From Aquicoccus porphyridii (lineage in GTDB: Bacteria; Pseudomonadota; Alphaproteobacteria; Rhodobacterales; Rhodobacteraceae), in NCBI RefSeq assembly GCF_008369105.1, contig NZ_VINQ01000013.1, forward strand, positions 1-64,000: a DNA stretch of 64,000 nt. Reading direction: 5' to 3'. Each line of letters opens with the position of its first letter. Position 1 is the first letter of the stretch. Position numbers and translations under genes: made by a program. The notes beneath the pieces were generated by a model that made no database searches, was not told the DNA's origin, and saw only the letters and a program-made list of their open reading frames with translations. Of the stretch, positions 27,466 through 36,174 are shown piece after piece.

Positions 27466-28293
27466 TCAGTCCGCGTCGCGCAGGTAGCGCGGCACAAGCA
27501 CATGCACCGTCGGCCGTGCGGGCAGATCGCGCAGCGAGACGGTGAGGCTCGACTCGCCCGGGCGCACGATGTCGAACTCGTCGCGCATTCCGGCGATGAA
27601 ACGGTCGAGCGTGTAATCGCCGAACCAGTGCATCGGGATCACCACCGAGGATTTCAACCGCTTGAGAATGCGGATCATCGTTGGCAGGTCCACGGTCATG
27701 CCGCCATCGACCGCGGCCATGACCACATCGAGCCGCCCGAGTGCGGCGTATTGCGCCGGGTTGGGTTCGTGGTGCAGGTGGCCGAGATGGCCGATGCACA
27801 GGCCCTCGACCTCGAACACGAAGATCGAGTTGCCGAAGGGTTCGGTCCCGCCAAAGCCCGAGCGGATATCGGTGGGCACATTGCGCACCGCCATGTCGCG
27901 ATATTCGAGATAGTGATCGACGCCCTCGCCGAACTCGTCGCCCCAGCCCTTGAGCACATGGGGGATGGCCGGGTCGGGGTTGGCGGTCCAGTGGGTTTCA
28001 TGGGCGTGGTTCATGGTGATGATGTCGGGGATCAGCGTGGTGTTGCCGATGAAGCCGGTGAAATCGGTCACGGCGTTCACTCCCGCAGGCGTCTGGATCA
28101 GGAAGGCGGCATGGGCGATATAGCTGATGCGCACCGTATAATCGGCGACCGGGTCGCGGAAACTGGCCTTGTGCAGGTATTGAAGGCCGGGCGCGGCATC
28201 GGCGATGGCGATGCAATGGCTGGGCGTGCGGGTCTGGGCCTGCACGGCTGGGGCGATGACGACAAGGGCGAAGGCAAGGATCAAACGCAGCAT
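27466..28293 (-). CDS. Secreted metallo-beta-lactamase-fold hydrolase
   Basis: 275 aa from the ATG at 28293, which begins a clean signal peptide MLRLILAFALVVIAPAVQAQ. Metal-site candidates: MNHAHETHW near residue 90 (HxHxxH), HLGHLHHE near 165 and DGGMTVD near 188, arranged as in UlaG/MBL-fold proteins. Predicted periplasmic hydrolase with unknown substrate. It converges with nothing nearby and seems monocistronic or joined with the FAD oxidase downstream (61 bases). Confidence 0.82.
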   Translation of the reverse strand: MLRLILAFALVVIAPAVQAQTRTPSHCIAIADAAPGLQYLHKASFRDPVADYTVRISYIAHAAFLIQTPAGVNAVTDFTGFIGNTTLIPDIITMNHAHETHWTANPDPAIPHVLKGWGDEFGEGVDHYLEYRDMAVRNVPTDIRSGFGGTEPFGNSIFVFEVEGLCIGHLGHLHHEPNPAQYAALGRLDVVMAAVDGGMTVDLPTMIRILKRLKSSVVIPMHWFGDYTLDRFIAGMRDEFDIVRPGESSLTVSLRDLPARPTVHVLVPRYLRDAD

Positions 28294-28370
28294 GCGCGCA
28301 GTGTAGCAGCTTTGCCGTGAAAGCAATTGACGTTTCGGTGAGCGAGGCGCCGCGCTGTCTGCGCCCGCTG

Positions 28371-28958
28371 TCAGCCCGTGTCGGTGCGCCCGCGCCGGTC
28401 GCTGCGCAGCGCGGCATAAAGCACATGGGTGCGCCAGCGTCCGTTGATCTGGAGATAGCTTTGCGCGACGCCCTCGTATTTGAAACCGGATTTTTCCAGC
28501 ACCGCGCGCGAGGCCCTGTTCTCGGGCAGGCAGGCGGCCTCGATCCGGCTGAGATCCATGCGGTGATAGGCGTGATGCACCACGGCCTCGATCGCCTCGC
28601 GCATATAGCCCTGCCGGGCAAAGCTTTCGCCGACCCAGTAGCCCAGCGTGCCCGCCTGTGCCGGGCCGCGGCGGATATTGTCGAGCGTGATCGCGCCGAC
28701 AAGCACGTTGTCGGCGCGGCGCAGCATGAAAAGCGGCAATGCCGTGCCCGTGCCGATCGACCGTTGCGCCCAGTAGACGCGGTTGGTGAAGGCGCGTCGG
28801 CTAAGGTGGTCATGCGCCCAGGCCGGTTCCCACGGGGTCAGGAACGCCTCGGAGGTGCGGCGCAGCCCGGTCCAGGCGTTGAAATCGGAATGCAGGGGCG
28901 CACGCAGGGTCAGCCGGTCGGTCTCGACCCGCAGCTTGCGATGCACCCGCGAGAGCAT
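28371..28958 (-). CDS. GNAT N-acetyltransferase, RimJ/RimL-like
   Basis: 195 aa from the ATG at 28958; a GTG at 28961 is an alternative. Either start overlaps the stop of the M16 peptidase gene (GTGATG), showing translational coupling. Acetyltransferase_3 features: ETDRLTLRAPLHSDFNAW at the N-terminus, LGYWVGESFARQGYMREAIE as the acetyl-CoA motif A, and NRASRAVLEKSGFKYEG. It transfers acetyl from acetyl-CoA to an amine, perhaps a protein N-terminus; the substrate is unknown. Confidence 0.9.
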   Translation of the reverse strand: MLSRVHRKLRVETDRLTLRAPLHSDFNAWTGLRRTSEAFLTPWEPAWAHDHLSRRAFTNRVYWAQRSIGTGTALPLFMLRRADNVLVGAITLDNIRRGPAQAGTLGYWVGESFARQGYMREAIEAVVHHAYHRMDLSRIEAACLPENRASRAVLEKSGFKYEGVAQSYLQINGRWRTHVLYAALRSDRRGRTDTG

Positions 28959-30223
28959 CACGCGGCGCGCCTTTGCCGGTCGAGCGCGGCCAGATCGGGG
29001 GCATCCGAGACAGGCCCGTAAAGTGCCATCACCGCGCCCGCCTCGCCGATCATGCGACCGGCGAAATCGCGCACGGCGGTGCGGTTCACGGCGTCGATCT
29101 TCTCGACCACCTGTTCCGGCGTCGGCACGCTGCCCCAGATCTGGACCATGCGCGCCATCCGCTCGGCGCGGTTCGACGGGCTTTCGAGCCCCATGAGAAG
29201 CCCCGCGCGCATCTGGGCGCGGGCGCGCTCGACCTCGGCTTCACTCATGTCATCGGCGGCGCGGCGCATCTCGTCGATGGTGATGCGGGCGAGTTCGGGC
29301 ATTTGTTCGCCGCTGGTCCCGGCATAGATCGTCATCAGCCCGGCATCGGAATAGGCCCCGGCCGAGGCGAAAATGGTATAGCAGAGGCCGCGTTTCTCGC
29401 GAATTTCCTGGAACAGGCGCGAGGACATGCCGCCGCCAAGCGCATTGGCATAGACCTGTGCGGTGTAGATCTCGGGGTCGAGATAGTCGGGCGCCTCGAA
29501 GGCCAGCGCGAGATGGGCCTGTTCGAGCGGTTTTTCCTGGCGGAATTCGCCGCCCGCGAAGCGCGCGGGCTGGATCAGTGCGCCTTGCACGGGGGACAGG
29601 TGGGCGAACAGGGCTTCGGCCTGGCGCACGAGGGCGTCGTGATCGACATCGCCCGCGGCGGCGAGGATCATGTTGCCCGGTGCGTAATGTTCGGCCACGA
29701 AGGCGCGCAGATCCTCGCGCGAAAAGGCGCGCACCCGGTCGGGCGGCCCGAGGATGGTGCGGCCGATGGGTTGGTCGGGATAGGCGCGTTCCTGAAGCCA
29801 GTCGAAGATCACGTCATCGGGCGTGTCGAGCGCCTGGCCGATCTCTTGCAGGATCACGCCGCGTTCGATGTCGATTTCTTCCGGTGCGAAGACCGGGTTG
29901 AGGAGGATATCGGCGATCACGTCGAGCGCGAGGCCCACATCCTGGCCCAGCACCCGGGCATAATAGGCCGTGGCCTCGCGCGAGGTATAGGCGTTCATGT
30001 AGCCGCCCACGTCCTCGATCGCCTCGGCGATCTGGAGCGTGCTGCGCCGCTTGGTGCCCTTGAAGGCCATGTGTTCGAGGAAATGGGCGATGCCGTTCTG
30101 GTCTTCGCGCTCGTTGCGGCCACCGGCGGTGACCCAGATGCCGACCGAGGCGGATTGCAGCCCCGGCATGCGCTCGGTCACGATGCGAAAGCCGTTGGTG
30201 AGGGTGGTGATCTGGACAGTCAC
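28958..30223 (-). CDS. M16 family zinc metallopeptidase
   Basis: 421 aa, starts with GTG at 30223, overlapping the thrC stop by GTGA. N-terminal catalytic half has the inverted zinc motif HFLEH (in GIAHFLEHMAFKGT, about residue 45) and the downstream Glu region VQIERGVILQEI-like text DIERGVILQEIGQA. C-terminal half is the inactive-type domain with GGGMSSRLFQEIREKRGLCY. Homologous to mitochondrial processing peptidase beta and bacterial PqqL-like enzymes; the substrate is unknown. The run thrC-M16-GNAT is tightly coupled. Confidence 0.93.
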   Translation of the reverse strand: MTVQITTLTNGFRIVTERMPGLQSASVGIWVTAGGRNEREDQNGIAHFLEHMAFKGTKRRSTLQIAEAIEDVGGYMNAYTSREATAYYARVLGQDVGLALDVIADILLNPVFAPEEIDIERGVILQEIGQALDTPDDVIFDWLQERAYPDQPIGRTILGPPDRVRAFSREDLRAFVAEHYAPGNMILAAAGDVDHDALVRQAEALFAHLSPVQGALIQPARFAGGEFRQEKPLEQAHLALAFEAPDYLDPEIYTAQVYANALGGGMSSRLFQEIREKRGLCYTIFASAGAYSDAGLMTIYAGTSGEQMPELARITIDEMRRAADDMSEAEVERARAQMRAGLLMGLESPSNRAERMARMVQIWGSVPTPEQVVEKIDAVNRTAVRDFAGRMIGEAGAVMALYGPVSDAPDLAALDRQRRAA

Positions 30224-31608
30224 GGGCGACGGCGCTCCTCGATCAGGGTTTCGATGGCGGAAAGGTCGTTTTCGACGCGGGTCATGCGCTCGGGGCGCTC
30301 GAACAGGTCGGACATGCGCGCGGGCAGGTCGGGGCGGATGCCGGTGGCCTCTTGCACGGCGTCGGGGAATTTCGCCGGGTGGGCGGTGGCCAGCGTGATC
30401 ATCGGCGTGGCGGGGTTGCGCTTCTCTTCGGCCACCTTGACGCCCACGGCGGAATGCGGGCAGAGCAGTTCGCCGGTTGTCCGGTGCAGGCGCGCGATGG
30501 TGGCGCGGGTCTCGTCCTCGGAGCAGCGGCCGCTGTCATAAACCTCGCGCAGGGCCTGCAACGCGCCTTGGCTGACACTGAACCCGCCCGCTTTCAATTC
30601 GTCCATGAGCTGCGCCACGGCGGCGCCGTCGCGGCCATACGCCTCGAACAGGGCGCGTTCGAAATTCGAGCTGACCTGGATATCCATCGACGGGCTGATC
30701 GAGGGGGTCACGCCGTCGGGCCGATAATCGGCGGTCGAGAGGCAGCGGTGCAGGATGTCGTTCTGGTTGGTGGCCACAACGAGCCGGTCGATGGGCAGGC
30801 CCATGCGCTTGGCCAGGTAGCCCGCGAAGATGTCGCCGAAATTGCCGGTGGGCACGGTAAAGCTGACCGGGCGGGCGGGCGCGCCGAGCGACACGGCGGA
30901 GGTGAAGTAATAGACCACCTGCGCCAGCACCCGGGCGAAATTGATCGAGTTCACACCGGCCAGCCCGACCCGGTCGCGGAAGTCGAAATGGTTGAACATG
31001 TCCTTCACCCGGGCCTGGCAATCGTCGAAATCGCCGGTCACGGCGAGGGCGTGGACATTGGCCTCGGTCGGGGTGGTCATCTGGCGGCGCTGGACCTCGG
31101 AGACGCGGCCATGCGGGAACAGGATGAAGACATCGACATTGTCGAGCCCCTTGAACGCCTCGATCGCCGCAGATCCGGTGTCGCCGCTGGTGGCGCCGAC
31201 GATGGTGACGCGCTTGCCGTTGCGTTCGAGCGCGGCCTGGAACATCTGCCCGATGAGCTGCATCGCGAAATCCTTGAACGCGAGCGTGGGGCCGTGAAAC
31301 AGTTCGAGCAGGAAATGCCCCGGGGCAAGCTGCACCATGGGCGCGCGGGCGGCGTGGTCGAAGCCGCCATAGGCGCGCGCGATCAGGCGGCGGAACGTGT
31401 CGTCGGTGAAGGTGTCGCCGATGAAGGGGCGCATGATGCGAAAGGCGCATTCCTCGTAGGAAAGCCCCTCCAGCGCCGCGATCTCGTCAGGCGAAAACGA
31501 GGGGATTTTCTCGGGCAGGTAAAGCCCACCGTCGCGGGCAAGACCGGTGAGCATCGTGTCTTCGAAATCCAACACCGGGGCGGTGCCACGGGTCGATAGA
31601 TAGTTCAT
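30220..31608 (-). CDS. thrC: Threonine synthase
   Basis: 462 aa from the ATG at 31608. Converts O-phosphohomoserine to threonine, PLP-dependent. N-terminal MNYLSTRGTAPVLDFEDTML is typical of the longer proteobacterial ThrC class. PLP lysine in GPTLAFKDFAMQLIG near residue 112. Phosphate-binding ATSGDTGSAAIEAFKG near 140-155. The start overlaps the SURF1 stop by 4 bases (ATGA), so thrC is translated from the end of the cytochrome oxidase operon. Confidence 0.96.
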   Translation of the reverse strand: MNYLSTRGTAPVLDFEDTMLTGLARDGGLYLPEKIPSFSPDEIAALEGLSYEECAFRIMRPFIGDTFTDDTFRRLIARAYGGFDHAARAPMVQLAPGHFLLELFHGPTLAFKDFAMQLIGQMFQAALERNGKRVTIVGATSGDTGSAAIEAFKGLDNVDVFILFPHGRVSEVQRRQMTTPTEANVHALAVTGDFDDCQARVKDMFNHFDFRDRVGLAGVNSINFARVLAQVVYYFTSAVSLGAPARPVSFTVPTGNFGDIFAGYLAKRMGLPIDRLVVATNQNDILHRCLSTADYRPDGVTPSISPSMDIQVSSNFERALFEAYGRDGAAVAQLMDELKAGGFSVSQGALQALREVYDSGRCSEDETRATIARLHRTTGELLCPHSAVGVKVAEEKRNPATPMITLATAHPAKFPDAVQEATGIRPDLPARMSDLFERPERMTRVENDLSAIETLIEERRRP

Positions 31609-32288
31609 CGGCTGCCTTTCTTGCGGGTCGTGCGGCGGCGGGAGAGAAAGTAGAGGGTCATTACCACCCAAGTTGCCGCCAATCCATACCATGTGAACAC
31701 GTATTCGAGGTGCCGGTTGGGGATGCCGGACGTGTCGGTGGGCAGGGGGGTGATGGCGGGGTTGGGCGGGGTGATCTCGCGCGCGATGATCATGGTTTCC
31801 TCGGTGCCCAAGGCGGCGGCCAGTGGCGGGACGTCACGCGCATACCAGATGTTGGCCGCGTGGTCGTTCTCGGGGGTGTAGCTGTCGGTCTCGTCGGGCC
31901 AGTAGAGATTGCCGGTGAGCGTGACGTCGCGGGCGGGGCGGGGGCTGTCCTTGTCGGTCAGGCGGATGAAGCCCAGGTCGGCGAGCACAAGGCGGCCTTC
32001 GGTTTCGAACGCGCGGATGACGCGATAACCCGCGCCCAGATCGCGGGTCGAGACGAGGACATGAATCTCGGGGCCGGTGAGGCGGCCCGTGGCGGTGACG
32101 GCGAGAAAGCGGTCGGTCTCGGGGTCGGGTGCGGCGGGGATGGCGGTGGGGGCGGCGCCGATGCGGGATTCGATCTCGGCGAGATAGGCCTCTTTCTCGG
32201 CCAGACGCCGGACCTGCCAATTGCCGAGGCTGACAAACACCGCCAGCACGGCGAGGGAAAAGATCAGGAAGGGCAGGTTGCGGCGCAA
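31605..32288 (-). CDS. SURF1 family cytochrome oxidase assembly protein
   Basis: 227 aa. Two membrane segments, near residues 6-24 and 200-218, flank a periplasmic domain, the standard SURF1 layout. Signature GNWQVRRLAEKEAYL at the N-terminus and HLEYVFTWYGLAATWVVMTLYF at the C-terminus. It helps deliver heme a to oxidase subunit I. Downstream of ctaE after a terminator-like hairpin, overlapping thrC. Confidence 0.93.
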   Translation of the reverse strand: MRRNLPFLIFSLAVLAVFVSLGNWQVRRLAEKEAYLAEIESRIGAAPTAIPAAPDPETDRFLAVTATGRLTGPEIHVLVSTRDLGAGYRVIRAFETEGRLVLADLGFIRLTDKDSPRPARDVTLTGNLYWPDETDSYTPENDHAANIWYARDVPPLAAALGTEETMIIAREITPPNPAITPLPTDTSGIPNRHLEYVFTWYGLAATWVVMTLYFLSRRRTTRKKGSR

Positions 32289-32397
32289 GCGGGGCCTCGG
32301 GGAAATGCGGGTTTGTCGCAGGGTCGGGTTCTAGCCCGGATCAGAGCGGCGGCCAAGGGGGCGGGCGTGACGCAAGGCGCCGGTCCATAGAAAGCAA

Positions 32398-32421
32398 ACG
32401 CCCCGCTGCGAGGCGGGGCGT
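32398..32421 (-). terminator. Hairpin after ctaE
   Basis: ACGCCCCGC-TGCGAG-GCGGGGCGT: 9-base perfect stem, 6-base loop, followed on the minus strand by TTTGCTTTC. It lies 31 bases beyond the ctaE stop. It has the best terminator look in the window. It may reduce expression of SURF1-thrC relative to ctaE. Confidence 0.7.
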
Positions 32422-32451
32422 CCGGGTGTTCTGGGCCTGTGCGGCGGGGGC

Positions 32452-33252
32452 TCAGGCGCCCCAGATATAGATCGAGGCGAAGAGGAAGAGCCAGACCACA
32501 TCGACAAAGTGCCAATACCAGGCCGCGGCCTCGAAGCCGACATGGCTTTCGGGGGTGAAATGCCCGGCCATCAGGCGGAACAGGCAGACCGCGAGGAAGA
32601 TCGTGCCGATGACCACGTGGAAGCCGTGAAAGCCGGTGGCCATGAAGAAGGACGCGCCATAGATGTTGCCGGCAAAGCCGAAGGCGGCGTGGCTGTATTC
32701 ATAGGCCTGCAGGATGGTGAAGAACACGCCCAGGACGATGGCGATGACCAGGCCCCATTTCATGTCGTCGCGGTTGTTTTCATGGGCCAGCGCATGGTGC
32801 GCCCATGTTGCGGCCATCCCCGAGCACAACAGGATCAGCGTGTTGATCAGCGGCAGGTGCCAGGGGTCGAAGGTTTCGATCCCGGCGGGGGGCCACTGGC
32901 CATCGACGATCGGGCTTTCGGGGCCCATCGGGTAGAGCGCGTGCTTGAAGAAGGTCCAGAACCAGGCCGAGAAGAACATCACCTCGGAAATGATGAAGAG
33001 CACCACGCCATAGCGCAGGCCGATCTTCACCACCGGGGTGTGATCGCCGATATGGGACTCGGCCACCACGTCGGACCACCAGCCATACATGACATAGCAG
33101 GTGAAGACGAAACCCAGGATCATCATCCATGCGGTCACGTCGTGGAAATAGAGCACCGCCCCGAAGAGCATGATGAACCCGGCCAGTGCGCCCAGCAAGG
33201 GCCAGATGGAGGGGTTCAGAATGTGATAGTCGTGGTTCTTTTCGTGCGCCAT
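32452..33252 (-). CDS. ctaE: Cytochrome c oxidase subunit III
   Basis: 266 aa, usual length for aa3 subunit III. Multiple hydrophobic segments (about seven). Typical text: [19 protein letters not shown] near the N-terminus, [33 protein letters not shown] and the C-terminal [18 protein letters not shown]. Part of the aa3 oxidase in the inner membrane. Preceded by ctaG after 39 bases in the same operon. Confidence 0.97.
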   Translation of the reverse strand: MAHEKNHDYHILNPSIWPLLGALAGFIMLFGAVLYFHDVTAWMMILGFVFTCYVMYGWWSDVVAESHIGDHTPVVKIGLRYGVVLFIISEVMFFSAWFWTFFKHALYPMGPESPIVDGQWPPAGIETFDPWHLPLINTLILLCSGMAATWAHHALAHENNRDDMKWGLVIAIVLGVFFTILQAYEYSHAAFGFAGNIYGASFFMATGFHGFHVVIGTIFLAVCLFRLMAGHFTPESHVGFEAAAWYWHFVDVVWLFLFASIYIWGA

Positions 33253-33291
33253 GGTTTCCCTCGTCGTGTTCCCTTGTGGGAGGCTTCTTGA

Positions 33292-33885
33292 TCAGTTCAG
33301 GTTGCTCTGCTGCGGCTGCGCGTCGAGCGCGGCCTGTGCGTTCGGGCCTGCCGTTTCGGGCAGGTCGATTTCGTAGAATGTATAGCCCAGCGTGATGGTG
33401 TGGACATATTTCGCATCGCGGTCGTCGACGATTTCGGGGTCGACGAAGAAGGTAACCGGCATCTCGACCCGTTCGCCCGGTTGCAGCACCTGTTCGGTAA
33501 AGCAGAAACAGTCGATCTTGGAGAAAAAGCCACCGGCCTCGTAGGGGGTGACATTATAGCTCGCCTGTCCCGCGATCGGGCGGTCGGTGGGGTTGTAGGC
33601 CTCGTAAAAGGCAAGGCCGGTCTCGCCGATGCGCAGCTCCATCTCGCGCTGCATGGGTTTGAACTCCCAGGCGAAACCGCGGGCCTTGGAGGCGTCGAAA
33701 CGCACCTTGATGGTGCGATCGAGGATCACGTCGCTGTCGGCCCTGGCCTCTTGCGTGACGCCGCCAAAGCCGGTGACGCGGCAGAACCAGTCGTAGAAGG
33801 GCACCGAGGCCCAGGCCAGCGCGCCCATGGTCACGACCACGGCCACGGTTTGCAGCAGGGTCTTCTGTTTGCCGTCCATGGCCAT
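33292..33885 (-). CDS. ctaG: Cytochrome c oxidase assembly protein CtaG/Cox11
   Basis: 197 aa. One N-terminal membrane helix (about 10-30), then the periplasmic Cox11 domain. Copper-binding motif CFCF in FSKIDCFCFTEQVLQPGE near residue 125 is intact, and YDWFCRVTGFGG carries the further conserved Cys. It delivers copper to the CuB site of subunit I. Its ATG overlaps the stop of the 55-aa gene (TGATG). Confidence 0.96.
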   Translation of the reverse strand: MAMDGKQKTLLQTVAVVVTMGALAWASVPFYDWFCRVTGFGGVTQEARADSDVILDRTIKVRFDASKARGFAWEFKPMQREMELRIGETGLAFYEAYNPTDRPIAGQASYNVTPYEAGGFFSKIDCFCFTEQVLQPGERVEMPVTFFVDPEIVDDRDAKYVHTITLGYTFYEIDLPETAGPNAQAALDAQPQQSNLN

Positions 33886-34052
33886 CAGTTCCCTCCTTCC
33901 GCGCTTGGCGGGGTGGCAGAGAGATCACCGCGTTCGACCTTGACCACGGTCAGCCCGAAGACCAGCGCGACGAACCCCACAAGCACGAGCCCAAGGCCGA
34001 CATTTCGGCCAAGGCGGCGTTTGTGCAGTTCATGTTCGACCTTGATTGCCAT
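33885..34052 (-). CDS. Small single-helix protein of the ctaB-ctaG junction
   Basis: 55 aa: [17 protein letters not shown], then one membrane helix [20 protein letters not shown], then a short polar tail ending EGGN. The TGA overlaps the ctaG ATG, and the gene starts 3 bases after ctaB, so it is part of the oxidase operon. Small proteins of this form between ctaB and ctaG recur in alphaproteobacteria (sometimes called CoxF-like). The function is not proven; oxidase assembly is inferred from context. Confidence 0.8.
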   Translation of the reverse strand: MAIKVEHELHKRRLGRNVGLGLVLVGFVALVFGLTVVKVERGDLSATPPSAEGGN

Positions 34053-34055
34053 GGA

Positions 34056-35012
34056 TCACCAGCCCCCCAGACCGAATTGCGCCCCGAACTGGGCCAGCGT
34101 CGATTCCGCGAGGATCGCGCCGAAATGGCCGAAGAGATAGACGAGCGACAGCGCAAAGAGCTTTTTCTCGGCGCGGTAGCCGTCGGCCTCGGCCTGGGCC
34201 TCGTCGCGGCGCCAGATGTCGAAGGCGCCCTTGAGGAACAGCCCGTTGAGCACCAGCGCCACGACCAGGTAGACCGGCCCGCCGATGGCGGTGAAGCCTG
34301 TGCCAAGCGCGATGGGGGCGAGCAGCAGGGTATAGATCAGGATATGCGCCCTTGTGGCGCGACGACCGTGGGTCACGGTGAGCATCGGCACGCGGGCCTC
34401 GTGATAATCGGACTTCATGAACAGGGCCAGCGCCCAGAAATGCGGTGGCGTCCACATGAAGATGAGGGTGAACATCAGCACCGATTCCACGCTGATCCCG
34501 CCAGTGGCCACGGCCCAGCCGATCATCGGAGGAAATGCCCCGGCAGCACCGCCGATCACGATGTTCTGCGGCGTCCAGCGTTTGAGCCACATGGTATAGA
34601 CCACCACGTAGAAAAAGATGGTGAAGGCGAGGATTGCCGCCGCGACGAGATTGGCCGCAAGGCCCAGCATCACGACCGAAAGTGCGGAGAGGAAGGCGCC
34701 GAACGCCAGTGCCTCGCCCTCGGTGATCTTTCCGGCGGGGATCGGGCGGCTTTGGGTGCGCTTCATGATGCGGTCGATATCCGCATCCCACCACATGTTG
34801 AGCGCGCCCGACGCGCCGCCGCCCAGTGCGATGAACAGGATCGAGGCAAAACCGATCACGGGATGCACGTTCACCGGCGCCGCCAGCAGACCGACAAGCG
34901 CGGTGAACACCACGAGCGACATCACCCGCGGCTTGAGCAGGGCGAAGTAATCGCCGAACCCGGCGTCGCCGGCGCCTGCCCTTGCCTGGTTGTTGATGCT
35001 CGTGTCGGTCAT
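34056..35012 (-). CDS. ctaB: Heme O synthase (protoheme IX farnesyltransferase)
   Basis: 318 aa, UbiA-type prenyltransferase with about nine membrane segments. Diagnostic motif NMWWDADIDRIMKRTQSRPIP near residue 92 (the DxxxD prenyl-diphosphate site) and YTMWLKRWTPQNIVIGGAAG. It converts protoheme to heme O, the precursor of heme A for aa3 oxidase. Sits between ctaC and the 55-aa gene, as usual in Rhodobacteraceae. Confidence 0.96.
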   Translation of the reverse strand: MTDTSINNQARAGAGDAGFGDYFALLKPRVMSLVVFTALVGLLAAPVNVHPVIGFASILFIALGGGASGALNMWWDADIDRIMKRTQSRPIPAGKITEGEALAFGAFLSALSVVMLGLAANLVAAAILAFTIFFYVVVYTMWLKRWTPQNIVIGGAAGAFPPMIGWAVATGGISVESVLMFTLIFMWTPPHFWALALFMKSDYHEARVPMLTVTHGRRATRAHILIYTLLLAPIALGTGFTAIGGPVYLVVALVLNGLFLKGAFDIWRRDEAQAEADGYRAEKKLFALSLVYLFGHFGAILAESTLAQFGAQFGLGGW

Positions 35013-35072
35013 CCCGGGTGCCTTTTGTCACGCGGTCCCGAACCTTTTGGGCCCGGGGCCGGTCATGTCATT

Positions 35073-35978
35073 TCAGTCGAGCGCGGCCAGTTGCACGTAA
35101 TCCAGGCTGTCCTGCATCGCCTCGACCCATGCGTCGTATGTGTCCTGGCTGACCACCTTGACGGTGATCGGCATGTAGGCGTGATCCTTGCCGCACAGCT
35201 CGGAACACTGGCCGAAATAGATGCCCTCTTTCTCGGCCTTGAACCAAAGCTGCGCGAGACGTCCGGGCACGCCGTCCTGTTTCACGCCGAAGGCCGGGAT
35301 GGTCCAGGAATGGATCACGTCGCTTGCGGTGACGGTCATCACCACGGTCTTGTTGACCGGCACGATCACGGAGGTATCGGTCGCCAGCAGGAATTCGTCT
35401 TCGTTGAAGCCGGCATCGACCAGCTTGGCGCGCATCGCATCGTCGAGAACATAAGGCGTGACATCGGCGTCGGCCGGGCGCGCGGAGTCGTTGAGGCTGG
35501 CGGGTTGGCCGATCATGTAGCTGTCGAAGAGGATATCGTGATCGGTATATTCATAGGACCAGTACCACTGATGGCCGGTTGCCTTGATATAGACGTCCCC
35601 TTCGGGGATTTCCTGCTGCTTGAACAGGACCGGAAGCGAGAAGGCCCCGATGAACACCAGGATCACCACCGGGCCGAGCGTCCAGGCGATTTCAATCGGC
35701 GTGTTGTGGGTAAAGCTTGCCGGGCTGGGGTTGGCGCGGCGATTGTAGCGCAGGATGATGACCCCGACGAGGACGATGACCAGAAGGCAGATGCCGATGA
35801 TGATCACGTTGATCATCCCGTCAAGCCATTGCAGGTCGCGGGCAAGCTCCGTCGAGGCGGGCTGAAACCCGGTCGCACGGTTGACGGGTTTGCCGATGGT
35901 TTCCAACCCGCTCTGGGCCAGTGCGGGCATGGCCGCGATGGCGGTCAGGAGGGTCAGGAAGCTAGTGAAAATTCGCAT
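35073..35978 (-). CDS. ctaC: Cytochrome c oxidase subunit II
   Basis: 301 aa from the ATG at 35978, where the signal peptide [22 protein letters not shown] begins; the frame is open to 36044 without support. Two membrane helices (about 65-85 and 105-125), then the cupredoxin CuA domain. Ligands are seen in [17 protein letters not shown] (His in VIHSW just before) and [15 protein letters not shown] near residue 255. It accepts electrons from cytochrome c. First gene of the oxidase operon; divergent from tldD. Confidence 0.96.
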   Translation of the reverse strand: MRIFTSFLTLLTAIAAMPALAQSGLETIGKPVNRATGFQPASTELARDLQWLDGMINVIIIGICLLVIVLVGVIILRYNRRANPSPASFTHNTPIEIAWTLGPVVILVFIGAFSLPVLFKQQEIPEGDVYIKATGHQWYWSYEYTDHDILFDSYMIGQPASLNDSARPADADVTPYVLDDAMRAKLVDAGFNEDEFLLATDTSVIVPVNKTVVMTVTASDVIHSWTIPAFGVKQDGVPGRLAQLWFKAEKEGIYFGQCSELCGKDHAYMPITVKVVSQDTYDAWVEAMQDSLDYVQLAALD

Positions 35979-36126
35979 GGGACACCCTGGTCGGTTTTCT
36001 GTGGTTCTTCTGTTCATTAGGCGGAGCGCAGATTGCGCGGGCAATTGCCCGTTGTTTTGCCACGGTTAAAAACCATATTCTGAGGGAAGAAACAAGAAAT
36101 CCAACCGCGGCAAACGGACGCTTTTT

Positions 36127-36140
36127 TTGACATAGATCAA
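36127..36140. promoter_or_regulatory. FNR/FnrL-like box between ctaC and tldD
   Basis: TTGAC-ATAG-ATCAA, one base from the FNR consensus TTGAT-N4-ATCAA. It is 35 bases before tldD and about 149 bases before ctaC. FnrL control of oxidases is well known in Rhodobacteraceae, so oxygen control of ctaC is the likelier purpose. It is a motif match only. Confidence 0.5.
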
Positions 36141-36174
36141 ATTCGGCGTGCATGGAAGACAGGAAGAAACAGGA

